Shown here piece by piece: positions 7,564-15,969 of a DNA stretch of 64,000 nt (positions within the stretch are counted from its first letter, which is position 1; every line of letters starts with the position of its first letter). Source of the stretch: Candidatus Heimdallarchaeota archaeon (lineage in GTDB: Archaea; Asgardarchaeota; Heimdallarchaeia; Heimdallarchaeales; Heimdallarchaeaceae); the NCBI GenBank assembly GCA_016839875.1, contig JAEOTK010000223.1, positions 1 through 64,000 of the forward strand, read 5' to 3'. The position numbers were made by a program, and so were the translations under genes. The notes under the pieces were generated by a model. The model was not told the origin of the DNA. It searched no databases and saw nothing but the letters and a program-made list of their open reading frames with translations.

Positions 7564-8418
7564 ATGAAATTTGGTATCTCTATCAGAAATGGTGGTAGAT
7601 TTAGTGATTTTGATGAACTTATAGGACTTGCAATTGATGCTGAGGAAGCTGGTTGGAATGGGATCTTCCCATGGGATCATATCATGCATGTAGGTGTAGG
7701 ACAGAAAATAATTGATCCTTGGATTGCTTTGGCTGCGATTGCTGCTAGAACAAAGAAAATCAAGCTTGGTCCGATGATATCACCACTTGCAAGAAGAAGA
7801 CCTTGGAAAGTTGCAAAGGAAACAGTTTCATTAGATCATCTTTCTAAAGGAAGATTAATTCTTGGAGTAGGTTTAGGAGCAACTGTGAAAAATGATTTCG
7901 AGAAATTTGGGGATGAAAGAGATCCAAAAATTAGAGCAGAGAGATTAGATGAATCTCTTGATATTCTACAAGGATTGTGGTCAGGGGAGTTATTCAGTTT
8001 CAAAGGTAAACATTATACAATTAAAGAAGGAACAAAGTTCCGTCCTAAGCCTTTTGGAGATAAGACAAAAATACCTATCTGGGTAGGAGGAGGTAGTTGG
8101 TCTTGGAGCACTAAGCCATTTAGAAGAGCATCAAGATTTGAAGGGGTATTTCCCGAGTTTCAAGATAAGAATGGAGAAAATGTAGCAAAATATTTTGAAA
8201 GGCTTTCCAATTTCATTATAAAACATAGAGGAAACACCAAAAATTTCGATTTTGCAACATTGGGGAAAGCTCCTAGAAGAGAAGCAAGCATTAAGGAATA
8301 CTTCAAACCAATAACTAAATCTGGAGTACTTACTTGGTGGGTTGAGAGAGTATATCAATGGAAGGGAGATATTAGTGATATAAGGAAGAGAATAAGAGAA
8401 GGACCTCCAAATATCTGA
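7564..8418 (+). CDS. LLM-class (luciferase-like) flavin/F420-dependent oxidoreductase
   Basis: The 284-residue protein is a luciferase-like TIM barrel. Diagnostic segments are MKFGISIRNGG, AGWNGIFPWDHI, KLGPMISPLARRRPWKVAKE and GRLILGVGLGA, followed by FRPKPF and PIWVGGG. In archaea these enzymes generally use coenzyme F420, for example for hydride transfer to alcohols, methylene-tetrahydromethanopterin or unknown substrates. The family's cofactor and substrate cannot be read from motifs alone. It starts close to its probable promoter, with only a short leader. Confidence 0.88.
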   Translation: MKFGISIRNGGRFSDFDELIGLAIDAEEAGWNGIFPWDHIMHVGVGQKIIDPWIALAAIAARTKKIKLGPMISPLARRRPWKVAKETVSLDHLSKGRLILGVGLGATVKNDFEKFGDERDPKIRAERLDESLDILQGLWSGELFSFKGKHYTIKEGTKFRPKPFGDKTKIPIWVGGGSWSWSTKPFRRASRFEGVFPEFQDKNGENVAKYFERLSNFIIKHRGNTKNFDFATLGKAPRREASIKEYFKPITKSGVLTWWVERVYQWKGDISDIRKRIREGPPNI

Positions 8419-8475
8419 ACAATTTCCCAAAAGTTTTTTCTAATACTATTGTTTTGTAGAACTTAGGTGTATTTA

Positions 8476-9315
8476 GTGTCTATTGAAAAAGTAAAAGAAA
8501 ATGTTTATGCAATAACTGACGGTAGTACTCGTGGTAATGTTACTGCTTATGTATTACCCACTCAAATCGTCTTTGTGGATTCTGGTATGAACATCCCACT
8601 CATTAAGGAATTTAGAAGGCATATTGAACAGGAAACAGGAAAGAAGGCTTCCTATCTCTTCATAACTCATGCACATGGAGACCATGTCTTTGGTAATCAA
8701 ATTTTTGAGGATTGTGAGATTATTACTTCTGAACCAACACACGAACTAATGATTGAATCAAAAGAGAAGAATTGGACACCAGAAGCTTTAGAAGAATGGA
8801 AGAAGAATTCTGAGGATCCTTCAGCTTTAGATGGTTTACAAATAACTCTAGCTAACAAAACATATGCAGATGAATATGAGGTTGTAGATGGAGACGTAAA
8901 GGTTATTGTTAAAAGAACAGGAGGGCATACTGAAGGGTCAAGTTATGTATATTGCCCAAATTACAAGGTAATGTTTGCAGGAGACAACTTATTCAATAAG
9001 CAGTTTCCTTGGGGTGGTCCTCCTTCTGCTAATCCACTTAAATGGATTGATGCATTGAAAGAATATCTCTCTCTTGGTGTGGAACATTATATTCCTGGTC
9101 ATGGTCAAATTTCAGATGATGAACCAATAAAGGAATTCTTAGCCTATCTTGAAAAGGTTACTAGTCTAATGAAGGAACAAATTACTGCAGGTAAAACTGA
9201 AGAAGAGATACTAGAGCTAGCAGATAAAATTGAATATTATCCTCCTAGAGAGGGTAGAGAACAATGGAAAACTGCTACATTAAAAAAATGGTATGATGTT
9301 ATTTCAACAAACTAG
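8476..9315 (+). CDS. Metallo-beta-lactamase-fold hydrolase
   Basis: The 279-residue protein has the full MBL metal-site set: THAHGDH (HxHxDH), the histidine in GGHTEGSS, the aspartate in FAGDNLF and the late histidine in YIPGHGQ. It is therefore probably a binuclear zinc hydrolase of the glyoxalase II/lactonase type; the substrate is unknown. I chose the GTG at 8476 because GGTG at 8466-8469 lies six bases ahead; an in-frame GTG at 8467 is the alternative and overlaps that site. Confidence 0.88.
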   Translation: MSIEKVKENVYAITDGSTRGNVTAYVLPTQIVFVDSGMNIPLIKEFRRHIEQETGKKASYLFITHAHGDHVFGNQIFEDCEIITSEPTHELMIESKEKNWTPEALEEWKKNSEDPSALDGLQITLANKTYADEYEVVDGDVKVIVKRTGGHTEGSSYVYCPNYKVMFAGDNLFNKQFPWGGPPSANPLKWIDALKEYLSLGVEHYIPGHGQISDDEPIKEFLAYLEKVTSLMKEQITAGKTEEEILELADKIEYYPPREGREQWKTATLKKWYDVISTN

Positions 9316-9343
9316 ATATAGAAATCATTACTAGGCAAGGAAT

Positions 9344-10063
9344 CTAGCTCTGTATTCCCAGTAGAATTGATGGTAGTTCATGAATGGATGAGAGTAAAAC
9401 ATCAGGATTCATTTGCTTTATCCTTTCTCCAGTATATTTACCATTTAAGCCTAAAATAGAAATTGTCTTTGTTCCAGCAGCTTTTCCAGCTTCTACATCT
9501 TGAGGGAAGTCTCCAATCATAGCACAGTTAACAGGATTCTTATTCAGTCTTTCACAAGCCAAAAGGAGAGAATCAGGGTATGGTTTTATTTTATTAACAC
9601 TATTTCTTGTGACTATGGTATCAAAAGAATTCAACATAGCAAGTTCTTTCTTGGCTCTACCAACAGTTTTATCTCCTGCACTTGTGACTAAAGCCAATTT
9701 ATATCCCCTATCATGTAGAATCTGTAGTATTTCTTCTACACCTTCAAGAGGTTCGATATCCTTGAAAGCCAATGGATCTGATTTAATCAACTTTAGAGCT
9801 TTAAGAGTTTCTTTAAAAGATAAATCCAGACGTCTAGTTGCTTTCCAAAAAGTTCCGATTTTCAGAAATTTTGAACGTCCTTGTGATGTAGTCACAATTC
9901 TGCCGAGGGTCCACTCAAATATTTCTTGCCTTTTCTTTTTATCATAGTTGGGTTTAATCTGATCAAAAGCTCTGAAAAAAGGATCTATCCATCTTTTCCC
10001 TAGATCAGTAAGGGTTCCATCCATGTCAAATAGTAGAGTATCTACTTCATTTAAGGCAGTCAT
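9344..10063 (-). CDS. HAD-superfamily phosphatase (phosphoglycolate-phosphatase-like)
   Basis: The protein has the four HAD motifs: LLFDMDGTLTD (motif I nucleophile aspartate), VTSAG (motif II), the lysine in NKIKPYPDS (motif III) and MIGDFPQDVEAGKAAG (motif IV), with an alpha-helical cap between I and II. Such proteins dephosphorylate small phosphometabolites. I prefer the ATG at 10063 over the TTG at 10078, which would add five residues ahead of the normal family start. It is convergent with the MBL hydrolase. Confidence 0.87.
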   Translation of the reverse strand: MTALNEVDTLLFDMDGTLTDLGKRWIDPFFRAFDQIKPNYDKKKRQEIFEWTLGRIVTTSQGRSKFLKIGTFWKATRRLDLSFKETLKALKLIKSDPLAFKDIEPLEGVEEILQILHDRGYKLALVTSAGDKTVGRAKKELAMLNSFDTIVTRNSVNKIKPYPDSLLLACERLNKNPVNCAMIGDFPQDVEAGKAAGTKTISILGLNGKYTGERIKQMNPDVLLSSIHELPSILLGIQS

Positions 10064-10168
10064 CGATATTCGAACCAAGGATATATATTTAATAATGTTA
10101 TTAAATTTGCAAATTTTTGATTTTGGAAATCTTTTTAGAATAGTTTAGAATTATTTATCGATTGAAAA

Positions 10169-10209
10169 TGATTGAAATTTCACAATCTAATCCTGTTTAG
10201 TTTCAATCA
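10169..10209. promoter_or_regulatory. Inverted repeat upstream of the NIF3-like gene
   Basis: TGATTGAAA (10169-10177) and TTTCAATCA (10201-10209) are perfect complements separated by 23 bases. A third half-site, CGATTGAAAA, starts at 10159. The repeat lies between divergent genes and upstream of the T/A-rich box near 10220, so it could be an operator. Nothing else supports that. Confidence 0.3.
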
Positions 10210-10254
10210 CGTCCCCCAAATTATTTTTAAGTCCCACTTTCTTCTTATCTTAGA

Positions 10255-11055
10255 ATGACAATAACATTAGATGCGATTCTAAAATCATTGGAATCTTTAT
10301 GTGATAAAGAAGTATATCAAGCTTCAGATTTTGGGATTGAATTTGGGACATATGCACCAGAAAAAATCAAATCATCAAATGTGAAGTGTATAACTGTATC
10401 TCCTTTTGTGAACCTTAAACTCATACACTTCATGAATGAAAATAAATCTAATCTAGCGATAACAGGAATTCCTCTCTCATTCAGAGATAATAGATTTCCA
10501 CTTTCAGAAATAGATTTCGAAATGATGAAGTCATTGGTTAATAATAACATTAAAACCATCAATCTATCAGAACATTGGATTTCCTCTCAAAAAGGCGGGT
10601 TCTCCTATTTACTTCAAACCTTAGGTTTCACTAAAATTGACTATACAAAAGTGAATCTATCATCTGGAAAAATATTAAGCAATTGGTCATTATCCTCAAT
10701 AAAATTCAAAGATTTCATTACTTCTCTCTCTCATCTGACAAAGAATTGGTTAGCACATATTCTTGCACCAGAAGATGCTGAAATGTCATTTGTTTTCGAT
10801 AATCAACCACTCTCACATTCTGAAATAGAAGAAATAAAGAAGAAAGGAATATCAAACATTATTGGTTTTTCCTTTGATTCTCGTAAACTACACTTATATC
10901 AGAAAAACAAAATGAACTTCCTATATATTCCATTCATTGAGTTCTATAATATCTCTCTGAGAAAATTCTCCCAGGTTTTGCAACTTGAGACAAATGAACA
11001 AGTGCTGTTTTATGCCCAAAAAGATATAGAATGGATTTCGAAAAATAATATTTAA
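10255..11055 (+). CDS. Degenerate NIF3-like protein
   Basis: I recognise a distant NIF3 (DUF34) layout in this 266-residue protein: an N-terminal helix and DFGIEFG where NIF3 has DNVGLxVG, then LAITGIPLSF where the family has the metal-binding LLITHHPLIF, and INLSEHWISSQKGG where it has HTNLDAAPGG. The metal ligands in these motifs are replaced, so binuclear metal hydrolysis is unlikely. The assignment is tentative. It ends 20 bases before the RNA methyltransferase gene and is probably co-transcribed with it. Confidence 0.45.
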   Translation: MTITLDAILKSLESLCDKEVYQASDFGIEFGTYAPEKIKSSNVKCITVSPFVNLKLIHFMNENKSNLAITGIPLSFRDNRFPLSEIDFEMMKSLVNNNIKTINLSEHWISSQKGGFSYLLQTLGFTKIDYTKVNLSSGKILSNWSLSSIKFKDFITSLSHLTKNWLAHILAPEDAEMSFVFDNQPLSHSEIEEIKKKGISNIIGFSFDSRKLHLYQKNKMNFLYIPFIEFYNISLRKFSQVLQLETNEQVLFYAQKDIEWISKNNI

Positions 11056-11075
11056 GAGAATACCTGGAGAGAAAA

Positions 11076-12404
11076 ATGAGCTCTACTATTCCTTTTGCTA
11101 CTGAGATATTAAGGGATGTGTTAACTAATAAATCTAGTAGAGCTGCTTTACGATCTGCAGTTGAAGAAAACGATTTCACTAGAGAAGAGGAATCTGAGCT
11201 TTATTATTTTGTATTTGAAATATTAAGAAGATTAAATGTCTTAGATTTATTCATTAAAACCAGCTCTTCTAGCTATTCTCTAAAGAAAATAAATTCTAAT
11301 GATAGATTTCTCTTGAGGATTGCAACATTTTTACTCAAATTTGAAGGTAAAACAATGGAATATGTTTATGAGAATTTATCCCCTTACTATAGGGGAATAT
11401 CTGATTTAGATTTTAAATCAATACTCAATTTAATTCATGATGTTAAGAAAGAACAGCTTTATGATAATCGATATGACTTGGCTTCCATTCTTTCCATAGA
11501 GTATTTCATTCCAACTTGGGTAGCTAGAAAATTCTTATCTCAATGGAGTGATGAATTTGTAAAAGAAATACTCGCTTCTTCATTGAAGAATCTTCCTCTT
11601 TATGTTCGTGTTAATGAAGTTAAATCTAGTCTAGATGAAATAATACAGGTGTTTGATTCTGAGAATATATCATACTCTGTAATAAAAGAAATTGATAATG
11701 TAATAAAAATCGAAGAAAGTGATTTTCCCATACCTCGACTTCAGGTATTTCAAGAAGGGAAAATTGTCATTCAACAGAAAGCTTCAGCCCTTGTTTCTCT
11801 TGTATTAGATCCAAGAGAAGGAGAAAAAATACTTGATATGTGTGCTTCCCCTGGAGGAAAAACCTCTCATATTATTTCATTATTGGGTGAAGGACATGAA
11901 ATTGATGCAGTTGATATGAACAAAGAAAGAGTCCAAATTCTAAGAAAACGGTTGGATCTTTTGGGAATAAAATCAGTGAAAATTACTGAAATGGATGCAA
12001 GAAAGCTTCACACTGTAACAAAAACAAAATATGATAAAATACTCTTGGATCCTCCTTGTTCCGGTTCTGGCACTTATTCCTCTCGTCCAGAAAATAAATG
12101 GAGAATGAAACAGAGAGACTTGAGGTGGTATACTAACTTACAAAATGAGTTATTAGAAGAAGCGGCTTTATTGCTTAAAACCGGTGGATTCATTGTATAT
12201 TCTACCTGTTCATTGTTCTATGAGGAAAATCACTATGTGATACGTTCTTTTATCGAAAAAAATCCTAACTTCAGAATAGTAATGGCATCGCCTATGCTCG
12301 GAGTTCCCTCTTCTATTTTGGAGGGTAAAGCCCAAGAACTATACCCTCATCTTCATGAAACTGAAGGTTTCTTCATTGCTAAAATTGAGAAAATTCAAAA
12401 GTAG
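11076..12404 (+). CDS. RsmB/NOL1/NOP2/Sun-family RNA m5C methyltransferase with NusB-like N-terminal domain
   Basis: The 442-residue enzyme transfers a methyl group from SAM to C5 of cytosine in rRNA or tRNA. Residues 1 to about 140 form a helical NusB-like domain; the rest is the catalytic domain with MCASPGGKTSHI (SAM motif I), DPPCSGSGTYSSRPENKW (motif IV with one catalytic cysteine) and YSTCSLF (motif VI with the nucleophile cysteine). The ATG follows GGAGA. The NusB-like head is as in bacterial RsmB. Which RNA it modifies is not evident. Confidence 0.92.
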   Translation: MSSTIPFATEILRDVLTNKSSRAALRSAVEENDFTREEESELYYFVFEILRRLNVLDLFIKTSSSSYSLKKINSNDRFLLRIATFLLKFEGKTMEYVYENLSPYYRGISDLDFKSILNLIHDVKKEQLYDNRYDLASILSIEYFIPTWVARKFLSQWSDEFVKEILASSLKNLPLYVRVNEVKSSLDEIIQVFDSENISYSVIKEIDNVIKIEESDFPIPRLQVFQEGKIVIQQKASALVSLVLDPREGEKILDMCASPGGKTSHIISLLGEGHEIDAVDMNKERVQILRKRLDLLGIKSVKITEMDARKLHTVTKTKYDKILLDPPCSGSGTYSSRPENKWRMKQRDLRWYTNLQNELLEEAALLLKTGGFIVYSTCSLFYEENHYVIRSFIEKNPNFRIVMASPMLGVPSSILEGKAQELYPHLHETEGFFIAKIEKIQK

Positions 12405-12448
12405 TGATTGAATTTTAAGTAAAATGATAAAGAAAAAGAAGTGTGTAT

Positions 12449-13078
12449 TCAATATATACTATCTAATAAGGTATCTATTTTCTTGATTAATTCAGATCGT
12501 AGTTGGTGGCGAGGAGGTTTTTTCATGCTTTTTATGCTTTCAACATTTGTTTCAAAAAGCATCTTACTTGCTAGAGTTTTCACGATTTCCTCTACATCAT
12601 AAGCTCTTATGCTATCTATTACATCTTTTGCTGAGATTCTCTCTACTGTCTGTGTTTTTTCTGAAACTGCAGAAGCTTTTGTTACATAGGTTCTACTTTC
12701 CTCTGGTTGGATTGGAATTGTTTTTTCACCATAGACATAGTTCCTACCTAGTTCTGGTGTTTTCATGGTTGTTGTTGTTTCGACTGGTGGACCTGCATCC
12801 ATTTTATCAATAATTTCTGTTAGCATTGTATTTTTATCTTCAGGCTCTATGTTGATAATTTTGTATCTGGAACCTTTTCGTGTATTAAGATTTGTTGCAG
12901 CTCTAGCTGCTGAATAAGAAAGTGCGCTGGATATTCCTTCCTTTCTATAGATGTATATTTTCTTATCAATCCTATCTATTAATAAAAATGCTCCTTCATT
13001 CTGATTGAAGCTATCTCTAATAGCTGGAACTTCATGATAACTACCATCCCTTTTTACTGAAAACATTCGTAATCCCAA
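12449..13078 (-). CDS. Gelsolin-domain-like protein
   Basis: Residues about 10-95 of this 209-residue protein look like one gelsolin domain: a lead into GAFLLIDRIDKKIYIYRKEG (the family's FLLD..xxIYIWxG strand pair), a long helix SYSAARAATNLNTRK and the strand YKIINIEPED. A threonine-rich linker and a helical C-terminus follow (about residues 95-209). Gelsolin domains bind and sever or cap actin; Asgard archaea encode actin and short gelsolin-like proteins that regulate it. The TTG start is supported by GGTGAT five bases upstream (from GGTG). It is convergent with the m5C methyltransferase. Confidence 0.65.
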   Translation of the reverse strand: MGLRMFSVKRDGSYHEVPAIRDSFNQNEGAFLLIDRIDKKIYIYRKEGISSALSYSAARAATNLNTRKGSRYKIINIEPEDKNTMLTEIIDKMDAGPPVETTTTMKTPELGRNYVYGEKTIPIQPEESRTYVTKASAVSEKTQTVERISAKDVIDSIRAYDVEEIVKTLASKMLFETNVESIKSMKKPPRHQLRSELIKKIDTLLDSIY

Positions 13079-13139
13079 GTTATCACCCCATTGTAAACAT
13101 TAAGCTTCCCCTTTAAAAAATTATTCTAGAATGGGATTT

Positions 13140-13856
13140 TCACTCATAAATAGTTGGATCTTCAATTTCAGCTAGCTTAAATGCTCGTTTTCTCCTAATG
13201 CATGATTCACATTGTCCACAATGAATAGGTTGCTTATTTTCTGACCAGTTATGTACATTATAACAAGAAGATGAGAACTCTGTTTTTGCACTAACTGAAT
13301 CAAGAAAGATTATAATTGCTTTTTTATCATAATCGTGAAATGGTGCAATAACTTTAACCTCATTCATACATCCAAGAGTTATGGATTCATTCATCCTATT
13401 AACAAATTCAAGAGTATTATCTGGAAAGGTCTCTCCTTCTTCCTTATTCGCCCCAAAAATGATATCGACGGGTTCTTTGAAAGAATCTGCAAATGAAGAA
13501 GCTATAGATAGGAATAAGATATTTCTTCCAGGTACCCAAATCTCTTTTGCAGTTTTTGTAGTTGTATCTTTATCATCAAGCTGATCAAAATTATCGAAAA
13601 CGGGAGGTGCATCTTGTGATGATATAAGGCTTGAACCAGCTCTTTCAGAAAATTCTTGCAAAAACTGAAGAGAAATTATCTTTTGTTCTACTTCAAACTC
13701 TGAAGTAAATTTGTGATTCACTTGTTTTATAACTTCATCCTCTTTACTCCCATAGGTAAAGCTTAGAAGAATTATCTTGTCGTATCTTTCTCTTGCCCAA
13801 TAAAAACACGCAGTAGAGTCAATACCTCCAGAGAATAGAACAATTGCTGTACCCAT
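13140..13856 (-). CDS. queC: 7-cyano-7-deazaguanine synthase QueC
   Basis: QueC converts 7-carboxy-7-deazaguanine to preQ0 using ammonia and ATP; in archaea preQ0 is inserted into tRNA position 15 and made into archaeosine. The protein opens with the PP-loop IVLFSGGIDSTACFYWA and ends with zinc-binding cysteines (CYNVHNW, HCGQCESCIRR). The ATG at 13856 is chosen because GGTGA lies just upstream of it; a longer frame to 13883 would put this site inside the gene. It is the last gene of a queE-folE2-DUF366-queD-queC run. Confidence 0.95.
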   Translation of the reverse strand: MGTAIVLFSGGIDSTACFYWARERYDKIILLSFTYGSKEDEVIKQVNHKFTSEFEVEQKIISLQFLQEFSERAGSSLISSQDAPPVFDNFDQLDDKDTTTKTAKEIWVPGRNILFLSIASSFADSFKEPVDIIFGANKEEGETFPDNTLEFVNRMNESITLGCMNEVKVIAPFHDYDKKAIIIFLDSVSAKTEFSSSCYNVHNWSENKQPIHCGQCESCIRRKRAFKLAEIEDPTIYE

Positions 13857-13908
13857 TGTTTTCACCAGATTTCCTATATGCATGCCTTTCGTATTATTCG
13901 TGTATTAT

Positions 13909-14385
13909 TCACTTATCTTCCTTTTCACCAGAATAAATCACTACACTGGTAGGAGTTTCAGACATAGTTACAGTTATTTTGAAATTTGAATACTCTTTCT
14001 TAATTAGATCATGAATGTGTTTAGATAATAATTCTACAGTTGTAGCTTCCAATGGTAAGAGTTCAACATCTTCTCTTGGAAAACGATATTTTTTTCCTTC
14101 ACAAGAAATCACTGAAATTTGCTTTTCTTCCACACTAACCTCAAAATCCTTACTTTCAGTAGGTAATAGTATCTTATGATCAAATTTCTTTAATAAATTT
14201 CCAACTCTTGACTTGAAAACACCAAAATCAATTACCATGTTTTTGTTATCTAGTTCTCCATCTACTTCAACTTCTACTTGGTAATTGTGTCCATGAAGTC
14301 GAGCACATTTGTCATGTTCTGATAACATGTGTGCAGCTGCTATTGTTAATTTATCTCCAGATATTCTTAATTTCATAAACATCAC
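13909..14385 (-). CDS. queD: 6-carboxytetrahydropterin synthase QueD (6-pyruvoyl-tetrahydropterin synthase family)
   Basis: QueD makes 6-carboxy-5,6,7,8-tetrahydropterin from dihydroneopterin triphosphate, the step before QueE. The zinc ligands are visible as AAAHML and RLHGHNY, and the C-terminal part has PLEATTVELLSKHI and the SETPT segment. At about 158 residues it is slightly longer than bacterial QueD. The GTG at 14385 overlaps the stop of the DUF366 gene; ATG codons at 14382 and 14376 are equally possible starts. Confidence 0.93.
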   Translation of the reverse strand: MMFMKLRISGDKLTIAAAHMLSEHDKCARLHGHNYQVEVEVDGELDNKNMVIDFGVFKSRVGNLLKKFDHKILLPTESKDFEVSVEEKQISVISCEGKKYRFPREDVELLPLEATTVELLSKHIHDLIKKEYSNFKITVTMSETPTSVVIYSGEKEDK

Positions 14386-15002
14386 TCAAGAGCTTTTGTT
14401 TTTGCTATGTCCTCTTTGATTTTTTTAATTTCCTCAATATATGTATTTGCTAGATTGATTGCCAATTCTTCAATCTCTTCTTCATTAATACCTAATTCCA
14501 ACAATCCCGTTGCATCTACATGAGATGGAAAACCAGTGTTTCCAATATTAATCCCAAAATGTATTTTGCTACTTGAAATACCTACTGAAGCTATACCAAC
14601 ATTGAGTTTTTTTTCACTAACAAAGATATCTGTTCCTCTTCTTATTGTATTAATTCCTTTTAATCCTAATAATTCAATTGCAACTTGAGTGAGTAATCGC
14701 AGTCTGTAGTATTCTATTTCTAAATTGGGGGGTTGAATATCGAATTCTTCAATTATCAGATGTAAACTGTCATCTGAACTTATCAATATTTCATTTAGAT
14801 GGGATTCACGTTGAATATCTTTGATATCTATCATCTCAGTAGGTGATAACTTCATACCTCCTCGAAAAATTAGGATACTATTTCCTATAACATCATAGTG
14901 TTGAGATGCATATCGACTTGAAATCTGAGAACCATCATAGATTATTTGTTTGTCGAAATCTTCAACAATTATATTATACGAATTTTTTTTATCGATTCTC
15001 AT
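14382..15002 (-). CDS. DUF366 family protein
   Basis: The 206-residue protein matches the archaeal DUF366 family as I recall it: IIYDGSQISSRYASQH at the start, ILIFRGGMKL, IIEEFDIQPPNLEIEYYRLR, and the motif IASVGISSSKIHFGINIGN. No reaction is established for the family. It overlaps folE2 upstream by 14 bases and queD downstream by 4, so it is translationally coupled within the deazaguanine operon, which suggests a role in preQ0/archaeosine or in pterin formation. Confidence 0.8.
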   Translation of the reverse strand: MRIDKKNSYNIIVEDFDKQIIYDGSQISSRYASQHYDVIGNSILIFRGGMKLSPTEMIDIKDIQRESHLNEILISSDDSLHLIIEEFDIQPPNLEIEYYRLRLLTQVAIELLGLKGINTIRRGTDIFVSEKKLNVGIASVGISSSKIHFGINIGNTGFPSHVDATGLLELGINEEEIEELAINLANTYIEEIKKIKEDIAKTKALE

Positions 15003-15957
15003 CTTCTATAAATCCATTAAGTTGATTTTTCAATCTTTGGAGAGTGGTTCTTACCTCTGCCACTGCATTATGTTGATGTATGCTTTCATAATTAATTTGT
15101 TTAACTGAAATTACTGTTTCGGGTGATCTATTTTTATATAATTCATACACTTTGTGAAGAATAGATCGAACAACATCCTCTACAAAAACAGGATTTTGAT
15201 GTGCAAAAAGAACTACTGCTTGTTCGTCCTTTCTTTTCAGAACTTCATGAACAGGAGAACTCATTGAAGTTTCTAATACTTTTATGACATCTTCTAATTC
15301 TACACGTTCTGCATCTCGTGGTTGTTCAATAAGAAGAATGGATTTAGATCTCTGATTGTGAGCTGCTAATGGAACCGATTTTAGGATATTTTCTATTTGC
15401 TCGTTTGTGAATCCTTGTTTTTGTAATCTCTCTTTTGAGATGTCCTTAGATAGTTCTTGAGAACAAGGACATACTGTGGTTCCTTCCACTTCTGCTCCAA
15501 TGATTTTCATTATTTTTATTCCTTCATCTGTTTTCTCTGCGTATGCTCCAGCTCTTAATTTATGAACACTAGACTTTTTCTCTAGAATTGCTTCAGAATA
15601 AGTTTCCATTTCATAATCGGCAACCATATTTACTTCTGCAAAATTAGCACCTGGTTGAACAGACAAAGCTTTTTCAGCGATTTTGGCACAGAGTTCTTCA
15701 GTATCTGTTATTACTTCACCTGTGAGTGTAGATATTACTTCATTTATAGCTTCTATGTTTCTGGACATATGGATTCCGCGTTTCGAAGGAACTAAATCAA
15801 CATAAACATCGATTTTTGCGGATAATTCGTTATATATGCCAAATCTCTTTCTTCTAATAATCTTAGGAATATTGCAAACTCCTACTCTACGGATTCCAAT
15901 CTGAAATTTGGAATCATGTGATTGAACATCAGATAGTTCTTCACTGTTAAGATCCAT
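14989..15957 (-). CDS. mptA: GTP cyclohydrolase FolE2/MptA (type IB)
   Basis: This family opens the guanine ring of GTP, the first step to pterins and 7-deazaguanines. The 322-residue protein has the FolE2/MptA layout: an N-terminal DVQSHDSKFQIGIRRVGV, SKRGIHMSRNIEAIN, and the metal-site cysteine in TVCPCSQEL. Archaeal MptA gives a 2',3'-cyclic phosphate for methanopterin; bacterial FolE2 gives dihydroneopterin triphosphate. Its place with QueC/D/E favours the deazaguanine route, although it could feed both. The gene starts 12 bases after queE ends. Confidence 0.92.
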   Translation of the reverse strand: MDLNSEELSDVQSHDSKFQIGIRRVGVCNIPKIIRRKRFGIYNELSAKIDVYVDLVPSKRGIHMSRNIEAINEVISTLTGEVITDTEELCAKIAEKALSVQPGANFAEVNMVADYEMETYSEAILEKKSSVHKLRAGAYAEKTDEGIKIMKIIGAEVEGTTVCPCSQELSKDISKERLQKQGFTNEQIENILKSVPLAAHNQRSKSILLIEQPRDAERVELEDVIKVLETSMSSPVHEVLKRKDEQAVVLFAHQNPVFVEDVVRSILHKVYELYKNRSPETVISVKQINYESIHQHNAVAEVRTTLQRLKNQLNGFIEDENR

Positions 15958-15969
15958 TTTTATTACCTG

